Made by a program: the position numbers and the translations under genes. A stretch of 64,000 nt of DNA from Bacteroidota bacterium (GTDB taxonomy: Bacteria > Bacteroidota > Bacteroidia > Flavobacteriales > Weeksellaceae): positions 62,001-126,000 of the forward strand of contig JAFAFC010000005.1 of NCBI GenBank assembly GCA_023423715.1, given 5' to 3'. The number at the start of each line of letters is the position of its first letter. Position 1 is the first letter of the stretch. The notes under the pieces were generated by a model, which saw only the letters and a list, made by a program, of their open reading frames with translations, was not told where the DNA came from and did not search any database. Positions 51,517 to 59,819 of this stretch are shown one piece after another.

Positions 51517-52458
51517 TTATTCTAATTCAGCAAGATATTTTTCTGCATCCATTGCTGCCATACAACCGCTTCCTGCCGCTGTAATAGCCTGTCTGTAGAT
51601 ACTATCTTGAACATCTCCAGCCGCAAAAACGCCTGGAAGATTGGTTTTCGTAGTCCCTTTTTCTGTAAGAATATATCCCGTTTCGTCCAAATTGATTTGA
51701 TTCACAAATAAATCGGTATTGGGTTTGTGTCCAATTGCGATAAAAATTCCATGAACATCAATTGTGTACGTCTCTTGAGTTTGATTGTTAATCACTTTTG
51801 CACGCTCTACCATTGCATTTTCACCTTCAATACCTACCAATTCGTGGAAAAACTTCACTTCAATGTTTGGTGTATTTAGAACACGATGAACCATCGCTTT
51901 AGAAGCTCGGAATTCTCCTTTACGAACCAATAAGGTTACTTTTTTACATAATTTAGCAAGATACGTTGCCTCTTCAGCGGCTGTATCACCACCTCCAACA
52001 ACGACAACATCTTTTCCTTTGTAGAAGAAACCATCACATGTTGCGCAAGCAGAAACTCCACCTCCAGCATATTTTTTTTCATCATCTAAACCAAGATATT
52101 TCGCCGTTGCTCCTGTAGAAATAATCACCGAACGAGCTTCGATTTCCTTCGTTCCTGCCCATAATTTATGAACACCTCCAACTTCTTTAGAAAACTCTGC
52201 TTTTGTGATCAATTCGTAATGAACTTTTGTTTCAAAACGCTCTGCTTGTTTTTGCAAATCCATCATCATTTGTGGCCCCGTAATTCCTGAAGGATATCCT
52301 GGGAAATTATCCACTTCTGTTGTGGTTGTCAACTGACCTCCAGGCTCAAGTCCTGTGTATAATTCTGGTTTCAAATCAGCTCTAGCTGCATAAATAGCAG
52401 CAGTAAATCCAGACGGTCCAGAACCGACAATCACGCAATCTAAAACAGTTTTTTCCAT
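51517..52458 (-). CDS. trxB: Thioredoxin reductase
   Basis: 313 residues. FAD-binding GSGPSGFTAAIYAARA (about 12-27), redox-active Cys138/Cys141 in SACATCDGFFY, NADPH-binding GGGDTAAEEATYLA, and the C-terminal FAD motif GVFAAGDVQDSIYRQAITAAGSG. Reduces thioredoxin with NADPH. Monocistronic. The intergenic region upstream (52459-52595) has no exact -7 match. Confidence 0.96.
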   Translation of the reverse strand: MEKTVLDCVIVGSGPSGFTAAIYAARADLKPELYTGLEPGGQLTTTTEVDNFPGYPSGITGPQMMMDLQKQAERFETKVHYELITKAEFSKEVGGVHKLWAGTKEIEARSVIISTGATAKYLGLDDEKKYAGGGVSACATCDGFFYKGKDVVVVGGGDTAAEEATYLAKLCKKVTLLVRKGEFRASKAMVHRVLNTPNIEVKFFHELVGIEGENAMVERAKVINNQTQETYTIDVHGIFIAIGHKPNTDLFVNQINLDETGYILTEKGTTKTNLPGVFAAGDVQDSIYRQAITAAGSGCMAAMDAEKYLAELE

Positions 52459-52595
52459 ATTTTATCTCTGATCTATTTTTATATTTAATGTTTCAAAATT
52501 CGACAAAAAAATTGGGTTGACTCTCATATTAGCAATGAATTTTATCAATAAGAATGAATAAAATTTTGTATTTGCTATTTTGAACCCGCCAAAAC

Positions 52596-53627
52596 TTAAA
52601 CTTTTACTTTGGTTTTGTCTAAATGAATTAATTTATACACCATTTCTTTCATTAAATCGGCTGCCGAACTCGACGCTCCTAAACCTTTCGACTTCATATC
52701 AATTTCACGTAAAATACTAATTGCTCTTGTGGCTTGTTTTAAAGGATATTTGGATGCTGCCAATTTATATTCTTTCTCAAAATATAGACTAATTCCCAAA
52801 GCTGCACCCACGCTGTTCGGCGTTTTATCCGCTAACGTATGATAAATAACTACTTTTGAGAAATACGAAAACAACGATCCAATAATCAACGTAAGTGGAT
52901 TTTGCTTTTCATTTTTCCCCATTCCATTCACGATTTTAAAAGACTTTGCGTAGTCTTTCATGCCCAAAGCTTTGGTTAATTCAAACGTATTGTATTCTTT
53001 AGAAATTCCGATATAGCGTTCAACCAAACTTTCATCCAAAACCTCACCTTCTTTCAAAATCATTTGAAGTTTGGCAAGTTCATTAAAAATTCGGGACAAA
53101 TCGGTTCCCAAATATTCCGTTAGTAAATCTGGAATTGCAGGTGTTGTTTTGATTTTTAATCGTTGAATTTCGTCACGAATCACTTTGGCAACTTCATAAT
53201 CCCGAACTGTATCGGAAAAAAAAAGATAGTTTTTTAAAGCCGCAGTCAGCTTTCTTTTCTTTCCATCAAGCTTCTTGTTTTTATGGGCAAAAACTAAAAC
53301 CGTACTTGGAACTGGACTTTCGGCGTAAGCGATCAGCAAATTACTTTCTTCCTCGTTGAGCTTTAAATCTTGAGCTTCTTTAACAATAATCACCATTTTA
53401 TCGCCCATCATCGGAAACTGTCTTGCCAAAGCTAAAACTTCCTGATACGTGGTATCTTTTCCATAAATAACGGTTTGGTTAAAAGCCTTTTCATCCTCTT
53501 CCAAAAATTCATTTTCGATCTTATTGACAACCTGATCGATATAATACGATTCGGGTCCGTGAAGAAAATAAAGCGGAAGAATATCTTTATTTTTGATATT
53601 TTTGAGGAGTAATTCTAATTCTTTCAT
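52596..53627 (-). CDS. holA: DNA polymerase III delta subunit
   Basis: 343 residues. Clamp-loader subunit that opens the beta clamp. Starts with the family pattern LPLYFLHGPESYYIDQVVNKIE, then FPMMGDKMVIIVKEAQDL and TDLSRIFNELAKLQMIL, and a C-terminal helical domain. Its start is 5 nt from the start of the divergent HsdR_N-like gene, so the two promoters must overlap or lie inside each other's coding sequence. Confidence 0.92.
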   Translation of the reverse strand: MKELELLLKNIKNKDILPLYFLHGPESYYIDQVVNKIENEFLEEDEKAFNQTVIYGKDTTYQEVLALARQFPMMGDKMVIIVKEAQDLKLNEEESNLLIAYAESPVPSTVLVFAHKNKKLDGKKRKLTAALKNYLFFSDTVRDYEVAKVIRDEIQRLKIKTTPAIPDLLTEYLGTDLSRIFNELAKLQMILKEGEVLDESLVERYIGISKEYNTFELTKALGMKDYAKSFKIVNGMGKNEKQNPLTLIIGSLFSYFSKVVIYHTLADKTPNSVGAALGISLYFEKEYKLAASKYPLKQATRAISILREIDMKSKGLGASSSAADLMKEMVYKLIHLDKTKVKV

Positions 53628-53632
53628 GCCTA

Positions 53633-54064
53633 ATGCAATTGCCGAAGCTGAATTTTGCTGATGTTTTTGATTTTCAATTCAAGAAAGACAAAGATAAGTT
53701 TTTTATTTATGACCAAGTGCGGAAATCTTGGCTTCTGCTCACACCAGAAGAATGGGTTCGCCAGCATTGGATTTGCTATTTCTTGCAAAATAAAGGATAT
53801 TCAACATCAGCACTCATCACCGAAAAAAAGTTAGAATTGAACGGACTTACCAAGCGTATTGACTTGTTGGTCACCGAGAAAACACTTCCCAAAATATTGG
53901 TTGAATGCAAAGCTCCGCACATCAAATTAAATGAAAAAACATTTGAACAAACCGCACGTTACAATTCGGTTATCGGTGCGGAAAAAATTGTATTAACTAA
54001 TGGTTTACAGCATATTTTTGCCATTTTTGAAAACAGTGAATATCGGTTTGTCCCCCAATTATAA
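53633..54064 (+). CDS. Stand-alone HsdR N-terminal-like PD-(D/E)XK nuclease domain protein
   Basis: 143 residues. The nuclease core is KRIDLLVTEK...KILVECKAPHIKLNEKTFEQ, giving the D-...-ExK constellation (Asp near 77, Glu/Lys near 90-92). It is the type I restriction R-subunit N-terminal domain without helicase or other Hsd genes. I recall such small proteins next to holA in many Bacteroidota, so this looks like a housekeeping repair or processing nuclease rather than restriction. Function unproven. Confidence 0.8.
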   Translation: MQLPKLNFADVFDFQFKKDKDKFFIYDQVRKSWLLLTPEEWVRQHWICYFLQNKGYSTSALITEKKLELNGLTKRIDLLVTEKTLPKILVECKAPHIKLNEKTFEQTARYNSVIGAEKIVLTNGLQHIFAIFENSEYRFVPQL

Positions 54065-54094
54065 GTTAAGAATAATCAGAAAACAGACAACACA

Positions 54095-54727
54095 ATGAAG
54101 CTAGAAAACATATCAGGAACGATTAAGAATATTATTTTTGATTTTGGAGGTGTCGTGATGGATTGGGATCCGCGTTACTTCTTTAAATCGTATTTTAATG
54201 ATGATGAAAAAATGGAGTATTTCCTTGAAAACATTGCCCAATCTTCTTGGAATATTGAGCAAGACCGAGGAAGACCTTTGCAAGAAGGAACGGATATTTT
54301 AGTTGCTCAACATCCGGAATGGGAGAAAGAAATCCGTGCGTATTATGACAATTGGCCGGCTATGTTGCGTTCTGACATTCCCGAAAACGTAACTGTTCTT
54401 CGTAATCTAGCTAATACTAATTATGAATTATTTGGGTTAACCAATTGGTCTCAAGAAACATTTCCTTACGCTTTAGAAAATTACGACTTCTTTCAACTAT
54501 TTGATGGAAAAATTGTGGTTTCGGGCGATGAAAAATTAATCAAACCCGATCCGAAAATCTGGCACGTCCTACTCGATCGCTATCAAATTCAAGCCGAAGA
54601 ATCGGTTTTTATTGATGACAATGCTGAAAACATTCGCGTTGCTGGTGAATTAGGTTTTAAGACTGTTCACATCACCAAAGAAACGAAGCTTGACGAAGAG
54701 CTGAGGAAATTGGGAGTGCTTTTTTAA
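54095..54727 (+). CDS. HAD-superfamily phosphatase (HAD-IA)
   Basis: 210 residues. Motif I IFDFGGVVMDWDP (nucleophile replaced by the FDFGG form common in the YihX/epoxide-hydrolase-like group), motif II GLTNWSQETF, Lys in KLIKPDPKIW, and motif IV VFIDDNAENI. A small-molecule phosphatase of unknown substrate. It follows the nuclease gene by 30 nt. Confidence 0.9.
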   Translation: MKLENISGTIKNIIFDFGGVVMDWDPRYFFKSYFNDDEKMEYFLENIAQSSWNIEQDRGRPLQEGTDILVAQHPEWEKEIRAYYDNWPAMLRSDIPENVTVLRNLANTNYELFGLTNWSQETFPYALENYDFFQLFDGKIVVSGDEKLIKPDPKIWHVLLDRYQIQAEESVFIDDNAENIRVAGELGFKTVHITKETKLDEELRKLGVLF

Positions 54728-54754
54728 AACGATTTCTAAAATCATTTTACAATT

Positions 54755-55501
54755 ATGCGATTAATTTTTCCATTCCTGTTTCTCCTGATATTTAACTTTT
54801 CAAAATCTCAAAATTTTGAAATTATAGGAACGAAACATAATGGCAATAAAAATCTGAATGAAACCGTTTTATACCAAAAATTAGATGAGGAAAAACCAGA
54901 CATTATTTTGGTGGAAGGTTGGCAAAAATACAAAAAAGTTCGTGGACTAAAAATTGGAAAAGCTCTTGGAATTTGGAAACCAACAATTGAGCAAATAGCC
55001 ATACAGAGTTACAAATCAAAACACAAAAACGTATTAATTATCCCAATTGATAGTATATTTGATCACAATTCGTATTCAAAAATCCTTGATAAGAATTTAG
55101 ATTCTATAAATGGTTTACTAAAAAAAACCAATTTTAAAACTCGTGATTCAGTAAGATTTGAAGAATACAGGAGAAGAAATAGTATAGTTTCCTTGGCCTT
55201 AGAGAATTACACTTTAAATGAACTGAACGAAAACCATTTTGTTAATCAATTTTCTGAATATTATAATGCCGATAGAGAATTTTTAGAACAGGTATTACAC
55301 CAATACTACCCAACTTCTACTGTAACAAAATGGTTCTCTGAACATATAATATTTACGAACGAGCGAGATAAATTCATGTCGAACAAAATTTCAAAAATTC
55401 TCTCCAAATATAAAAATGAGAAAATTATTCTTTTGGTTGGCTTAGCACATAAAAAAGTAATTCAAGACTATCTAGCGACCGAAAATCCTATTTATAAATA
55501 A
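54755..55501 (+). CDS. Secreted TraB/TIKI-like protein (tentative)
   Basis: 248 residues with a signal peptide (about 1-18, FSKSQ). The start FEIIGTKHNGNKNLNETVLYQKLDEEKPDIILVEGW resembles the GTxH...E pattern of the TraB/PrgY/GumN (TIKI) metalloprotease-like superfamily. The end (FTNERDKFMSNKISKIL...ILLVGLAHKKVI) has the paired ERDxxM and GxxH elements of that fold. This is recognition of a pattern, not a firm family match. It is 27 nt after the HAD gene. Confidence 0.5.
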   Translation: MRLIFPFLFLLIFNFSKSQNFEIIGTKHNGNKNLNETVLYQKLDEEKPDIILVEGWQKYKKVRGLKIGKALGIWKPTIEQIAIQSYKSKHKNVLIIPIDSIFDHNSYSKILDKNLDSINGLLKKTNFKTRDSVRFEEYRRRNSIVSLALENYTLNELNENHFVNQFSEYYNADREFLEQVLHQYYPTSTVTKWFSEHIIFTNERDKFMSNKISKILSKYKNEKIILLVGLAHKKVIQDYLATENPIYK

Positions 55502-55512
55502 TTTTAAATCAA

Positions 55513-55537
55513 TTCGGCGAGCCAAAGGCTCGCCGAA
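55513..55537. terminator. Bidirectional hairpin between the TraB-like and cupin genes
   Basis: TTCGGCGAGCC, loop AAA, GGCTCGCCGAA: a perfect 11-bp, unusually GC-rich stem between convergent genes, without long T-runs. Confidence 0.75.
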
Positions 55538-55590
55538 ACTTTATATACTGTATTGAGATTTCAGATTTAAATCATCTTCAAATTTAAAAA

Positions 55591-55953
55591 CTATTCTGCT
55601 TCGCGATTCACCAAATCTATGGAAAAAGCTGGAAGACAAATAGCAAGATACTCGCAAACATCCTCAAATGGATTGCTATAACGAACTCGAGCTCCTTTTT
55701 CAATTAAAATACTTTCACCCGCATTCAACGTTATTTTTTCACCATCAATTTCAAAAAGCTTACTTCCTTTTAAAACAATCGTGAACTCGTCAAATTCTGG
55801 CGTTTGATGAGGCTCAGACCATCCAGATGGCGCTTTCATATACGCAATCGACACATCAGGATTCCCTGTGGAATTCCCCCAATGCTCCAAAATAGTCTTT
55901 CCATCAGTTGTTGGAACTAAAAAAGGTGATTTTTGAACTCGAAATTTAGCCAT
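55591..55953 (-). CDS. Small cupin-domain protein
   Basis: 120 residues, a single cupin barrel: motif 1 region GWSEPHQTPEFDEFTIVLKGSKLFEIDG and motif 2 AGESILIEKGARVRYSNP. The usual second His of motif 2 is absent, and a single His (EPHQTPEFDE) with Glu residues could bind metal. Substrate unknown. It starts 3 nt after the Lrp gene stop, so an Lrp-cupin operon is likely. Confidence 0.82.
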   Translation of the reverse strand: MAKFRVQKSPFLVPTTDGKTILEHWGNSTGNPDVSIAYMKAPSGWSEPHQTPEFDEFTIVLKGSKLFEIDGEKITLNAGESILIEKGARVRYSNPFEDVCEYLAICLPAFSIDLVNREAE

Positions 55954-55956
55954 AAA

Positions 55957-56418
55957 TTATAACGTGATTTTGGTTGCATTTTTTACAACCGACAAAACAA
56001 TAGCACTATGATATTGCCCAATATTAGGGATATTCGCCACTACTTTGGTCATAAAACTATTATAGTCATTAATATCTTTAGCGATTACTTTTATCATATA
56101 ATCGTAGGTTCCAGACATACTAATAACTTCTAAAACCTGAGTTTCACTACAAATTTTATCCTCAAATTCTTGAAGATTCTGTTGCGATTGCTCTTTCAGT
56201 ACGATATTACAATACGCCATGATCCCAAAACCTACAGCTTCTCGATCTACAATAGCTACATTCTTTAAGATTACGCCTCTTTGTTTTAACGATTTTATTC
56301 GTTCATAAGTGGGTGTAAAAGAAAGTCCTACCTTCTCTGCAATATCCTTTACTGCAATAAAATTATCATCTTGGAGGATATTTAGTATCTGTAAATCGAT
56401 TCCGTCTAATGGTTTCAT
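55957..56418 (-). CDS. Lrp/AsnC-family regulator
   Basis: 153 residues from ATG 56418 (MKPLDGIDLQILNILQDD). N-terminal HTH (VKDIAEKVGLSFTPTYERIKSLKQRGVI) and C-terminal RAM ligand-binding/oligomerisation domain (AYCNIVLKEQSQQN, ISMSGTYDYMIKVIAKD). The longer start at 56448 coincides with the -7 element and is rejected. A palindrome in its promoter suggests autoregulation. It is divergent from nothing and lies next to the arginine cluster, but no target can be assigned. Confidence 0.9.
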   Translation of the reverse strand: MKPLDGIDLQILNILQDDNFIAVKDIAEKVGLSFTPTYERIKSLKQRGVILKNVAIVDREAVGFGIMAYCNIVLKEQSQQNLQEFEDKICSETQVLEVISMSGTYDYMIKVIAKDINDYNSFMTKVVANIPNIGQYHSAIVLSVVKNATKITL

Positions 56419-56445
56419 ATACGTTCTTATATTAAGTAATTTTAC

Positions 56446-56463
56446 CAAATATAAGAATCTTAT
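56446..56463 (-). promoter_or_regulatory. Promoter and palindrome of the Lrp gene
   Basis: TATATTTG (minus strand, 56453-56446) is an exact -7 match. ATAAGAATCTTAT (56451-56463) overlaps it and is symmetric around a central A, a likely Lrp autoregulatory site. Confidence 0.55.
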
Positions 56464-56480
56464 TATTTTATTGGATGTTT

Positions 56481-57794
56481 TTAGGAAAAATTATTAAAAA
56501 CTTTATCAAATGCAGCTTTAATATCTTCCAAAGCCAAATTCCCAATACCTCCTTTATGGGTATGATTTAGATTTTTACGTTCGTATTCGTAAGTTCCATT
56601 TTCGATACTATTTCCTACTTCACGATACGCATCACGGAATCCCATTCCAGAAAGCATTAACTCATTGATTTTCTCAACAGAAAATAGATAATCGTATTTT
56701 TTATCATCCAAAATAGATTCGTTTATTTGAATATGACCAATCATAAATTCAAAAATTTCTAAAGACGCTTTCAAATCTGAAATCGCTGGAAATAGAATCT
56801 CTTTCGTTAATTGATATTCACGATTATAGCCTGTTGAAAGATTATTCAACAAAAGAGTTAATTCATTTGGAGTCGCTTGAATACGTGACGATTTCCCTCG
56901 AATCAATTCAAAAACATCAGGATTCTTTTTATGTGGCATAATGCTACTTCCTGTTGTTAATTCTGCAGGGAACGTAAAAAAACCGTAATTCTGATTGGAA
57001 TACAAGCAAATATCATTTGCCATTTTCCCTATGGTTGCTGCGATAGAAGCCAATGCAAAAGCTAAAATCTTCTCCGACTTTCCACGCGTCGATTGCGCAT
57101 AAATGGAATTGACATTTAAACCTTTAAAACCAAGTTGTTCCGTCGTAAAATCTCGATCCAACGGAAAGGAAGAACCATATCCAGCACCACTTCCCAAAGG
57201 GTTTTTACTTGCAGATGAATACGCCGTTGCCAACAATTCTAAATCTTCAGAAAGCGACTCTGCAAAAGCGGAAAACCACAATCCAAAAGACGAAGGCATC
57301 GCAATTTGATAATGCGTATAACCGGGCATTAAAATATGCTGATTTTCTTTCGCCAATGTCATGAATTTATCAAATAAATTCTTGGTCAACGAAGCGATTT
57401 CTTCGATTTCAGAACGTAGATATAATTTAATATCCAATAAAACTTGGTCGTTTCTTGATCTTCCGGTATGAATTTTCTTGCCCGCATCACCCAATTTTTG
57501 CGTTAAATTAATCTCAATTTGGCTATGGATATCCTCAACATCATCGTCAATCTCTAGCAAATCATCTTTTGCTAAAACAAACATCGCATCCAGTTCTTTT
57601 TGGATGGCTTCATTTTCTTCATCGGTGATAAATCCAATTTTATTCAGCATTGCGACATGCGCTTTATTCCCAATAACATCGAATTTTGCTAGCATCGTAT
57701 CAAATTCACGATCCTTTCCTACCGTGAATTTTCCAATGATTTCTTGAAAATTTTTATTGGCATTATCTTTTGCCCAAAGCTTTTTAAATTCCAT
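56481..57794 (-). CDS. argH: Argininosuccinate lyase
   Basis: 437 residues. Splits argininosuccinate to arginine and fumarate. Signatures: DDVEDIHSQIEINLTQKLGDAGKKIHTGRSRNDQ, the catalytic-Ser loop GSSIMPHKKNPDVFELIRGKSSR, and HILMPGYTHYQIA. Standard fold; somewhat shorter than the 460-residue average, with a brief C-terminal domain. Last gene of the argG-C-D-F'-B-E-H cluster, 36 nt after argE. Confidence 0.95.
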   Translation of the reverse strand: MEFKKLWAKDNANKNFQEIIGKFTVGKDREFDTMLAKFDVIGNKAHVAMLNKIGFITDEENEAIQKELDAMFVLAKDDLLEIDDDVEDIHSQIEINLTQKLGDAGKKIHTGRSRNDQVLLDIKLYLRSEIEEIASLTKNLFDKFMTLAKENQHILMPGYTHYQIAMPSSFGLWFSAFAESLSEDLELLATAYSSASKNPLGSGAGYGSSFPLDRDFTTEQLGFKGLNVNSIYAQSTRGKSEKILAFALASIAATIGKMANDICLYSNQNYGFFTFPAELTTGSSIMPHKKNPDVFELIRGKSSRIQATPNELTLLLNNLSTGYNREYQLTKEILFPAISDLKASLEIFEFMIGHIQINESILDDKKYDYLFSVEKINELMLSGMGFRDAYREVGNSIENGTYEYERKNLNHTHKGGIGNLALEDIKAAFDKVFNNFS

Positions 57795-57830
57795 ACGTTT
57801 TTTCTAAACTAAATATAAAATAAAGAACAC

Positions 57831-58889
57831 TTAATCAACCAATAAAGGTTTTAAAATTCGAATGTATTTCGGAATTCCTTCTTCCAATTCCTTCCAATAA
57901 ATAAATTCATCTGCGGTGTGAGATCTCAATGAATCTCCAATTCCCATTTTCACTGAATCAAAAGGCATCATCGCTTGGTCTGAAACCGTTGGCGAGCCGT
58001 ATAATTCGCAACCATCTGCTTTTGCTGCTAAAACAAAAGGATGATCTAATGGAATTTTTGAAGAATTCAAATTCAACGAACGAGGTTGAACTTCCGACTC
58101 CAAAAGACTGGAAACCACATCCACAATTTCTTGATTCGAATAATGTTCGTTGGTGCGAACATCAATCGTAAAATCGCAATGATCAGGAACCACATTATGT
58201 TGCGAACCCGCATTGATAATGGTTACCGTCGCTTTTACCTTCCCTAAAACATCCGAAACCTTCTCGAATTCGTAATTCTGAATCTTTTGGATATCTTTTG
58301 CCGCTTTATAAATCGGATTATCATCATTTTGATGTGCGGCATGCGAAGCTGTTCCTTTGGCGGTGCAATTCAAAACCACCAAGCCTTTTTCAGCAATCGC
58401 TAAGTCCATTTTTGTGGGTTCGCCAACAATGGCAAAATTAATTTCACCCAATTCTGGAAGGATGGATTTCACACCATTCAAACCTGAAATTTCTTCCTCT
58501 GCCGTTGCCGAGAAAATAATATTGTATTTTAATTTTTGATCGTAATAATGTCGAAATGTTGCGAACAAACCAACTAGCGAAGCACCCGCATCATTACTTC
58601 CCAAACCAAATAATTTTCCATCCTTTTCCAAAGCTGAAAACGGATCAATCGTATAGGATTTATTCGGTTTTACAGTGTCGTGATGTGAATTGAACAAAAT
58701 CGACGGCAAGTTTTCATCAAAATGAAGATTCTTCGCCCAAAGATTATTTCCACTTCGGAAAAATGGAATGGAATTTTTCACAAAATACGATTCAAAAATA
58801 CGAGCCGTATCGTGCTCTTCCTTACTGAAAGAAGGCGTTTTCACCAATGAGATAAGCAATTCTTTTGCTTCCTGAATTAAACCTTCCAT
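57831..58889 (-). CDS. argE: M20-family N-acyl-citrulline/ornithine deacylase
   Basis: 352 residues. Metal ligands visible: NSHHDTVKPN, GSNDAGASLVG, TAEEEISGLNG with catalytic Glu, and RSHTADEFI near the C-terminus. In organisms with ArgF' this enzyme removes the acyl group from N-acyl-citrulline rather than N-acetylornithine, and the neighbouring argF' gene supports that reading. It begins directly after the argB stop without a gap. Confidence 0.9.
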   Translation of the reverse strand: MEGLIQEAKELLISLVKTPSFSKEEHDTARIFESYFVKNSIPFFRSGNNLWAKNLHFDENLPSILFNSHHDTVKPNKSYTIDPFSALEKDGKLFGLGSNDAGASLVGLFATFRHYYDQKLKYNIIFSATAEEEISGLNGVKSILPELGEINFAIVGEPTKMDLAIAEKGLVVLNCTAKGTASHAAHQNDDNPIYKAAKDIQKIQNYEFEKVSDVLGKVKATVTIINAGSQHNVVPDHCDFTIDVRTNEHYSNQEIVDVVSSLLESEVQPRSLNLNSSKIPLDHPFVLAAKADGCELYGSPTVSDQAMMPFDSVKMGIGDSLRSHTADEFIYWKELEEGIPKYIRILKPLLVD

Positions 58890-59687
58890 TTAGTGTAAAA
58901 TAATTTGAGTTCCAGGATGTTCTGCATTGAAATACGACTTCAAATGAGCGCTATTCATGATGCGAACTTCTTCTACACCGTGAAATAAAACTTTGTAAGC
59001 CGATTGCAATTTCGGAATCATTCCGTCTGCAATTTGTTTCGTTTCTTTCATTTGATTGAATTCCTTTTGTGAAATGGATTTCAAAACGGATTGATCATCG
59101 GAAATATCCGTTAACACGCCATTTTTTTCAAAACAATATATCAAATGAACTCGGTATTCTTTCGACATCGCTTTTGCAACTTCTGAAGCAATGGTATCGG
59201 CGTTGGTATTTAACAATTCTCCTCCCTTACTCAAGGTCACCGAACATAAAACGGGGATGACATTTTTAGAAACAAAATCGCCTAAAATTCCCGCATCAAC
59301 ATGTTCTACATCGCCCACCATTCCGTAGTTGATAGTTGGATGATTTCGTTTGGTGGAAAGAATGCAATTAAAATCGGCACCCGAAAGTCCTGCTGCTTTT
59401 TTTCCCTTTTTATAAAAGGAAGCCACCAGATTTTTATTGATTAAACCGGCATAAATCATCGTGCATAAATCCATTGTTTCAGGCGACGTAATTCGTCTTC
59501 CTTCAATCATTTGCTGTGGAATTTCCAATTTCGAAGCCAGTTCTGTCACTTTTTTGCCACCACCGTGAATCAAAATCAGGTTTTTACCACTCTCAGAACA
59601 AGCTGCAATACACTTTTGCAAGCCAACTTCATTGTTCAGCGTGTCGCCACCAATTTTGATGATATAAACATCTTCCATCATTTTCAT
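58890..59687 (-). CDS. argB: N-acyl-glutamate kinase
   Basis: 265 residues. Amino-acid kinase fold: IIKIGGDTLNN, ILIHGGGKKVTELASKLEI, and SKGGELLNTNADTIASEVAKAM. Phosphorylates N-acetyl- or N-succinylglutamate. Several ATGs occur at the start (59687, 59681, 59678); MEDVYIIKIGG would be the shortest form. The 132-nt gap after argF' (59688-59819) holds nothing I recognise. Confidence 0.93.
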   Translation of the reverse strand: MKMMEDVYIIKIGGDTLNNEVGLQKCIAACSESGKNLILIHGGGKKVTELASKLEIPQQMIEGRRITSPETMDLCTMIYAGLINKNLVASFYKKGKKAAGLSGADFNCILSTKRNHPTINYGMVGDVEHVDAGILGDFVSKNVIPVLCSVTLSKGGELLNTNADTIASEVAKAMSKEYRVHLIYCFEKNGVLTDISDDQSVLKSISQKEFNQMKETKQIADGMIPKLQSAYKVLFHGVEEVRIMNSAHLKSYFNAEHPGTQIILH

Positions 59688-59819
59688 TTTTTTATTGAAC
59701 TGAAAACTTTTCCTACTCCTTTCCTATTTTACAAATCTCTCTAAAGGTAACAAATCACTAGCAAGTTTCGGAAAAGTTACAGCTTCAATGTCTAGAATTA
59801 GACAATCAACACACTCTCT

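Noticed and set aside
53633..54064. Type I restriction-modification system
   Set aside because: Only the HsdR N-terminal-like domain is present; there is no helicase, HsdM or HsdS.
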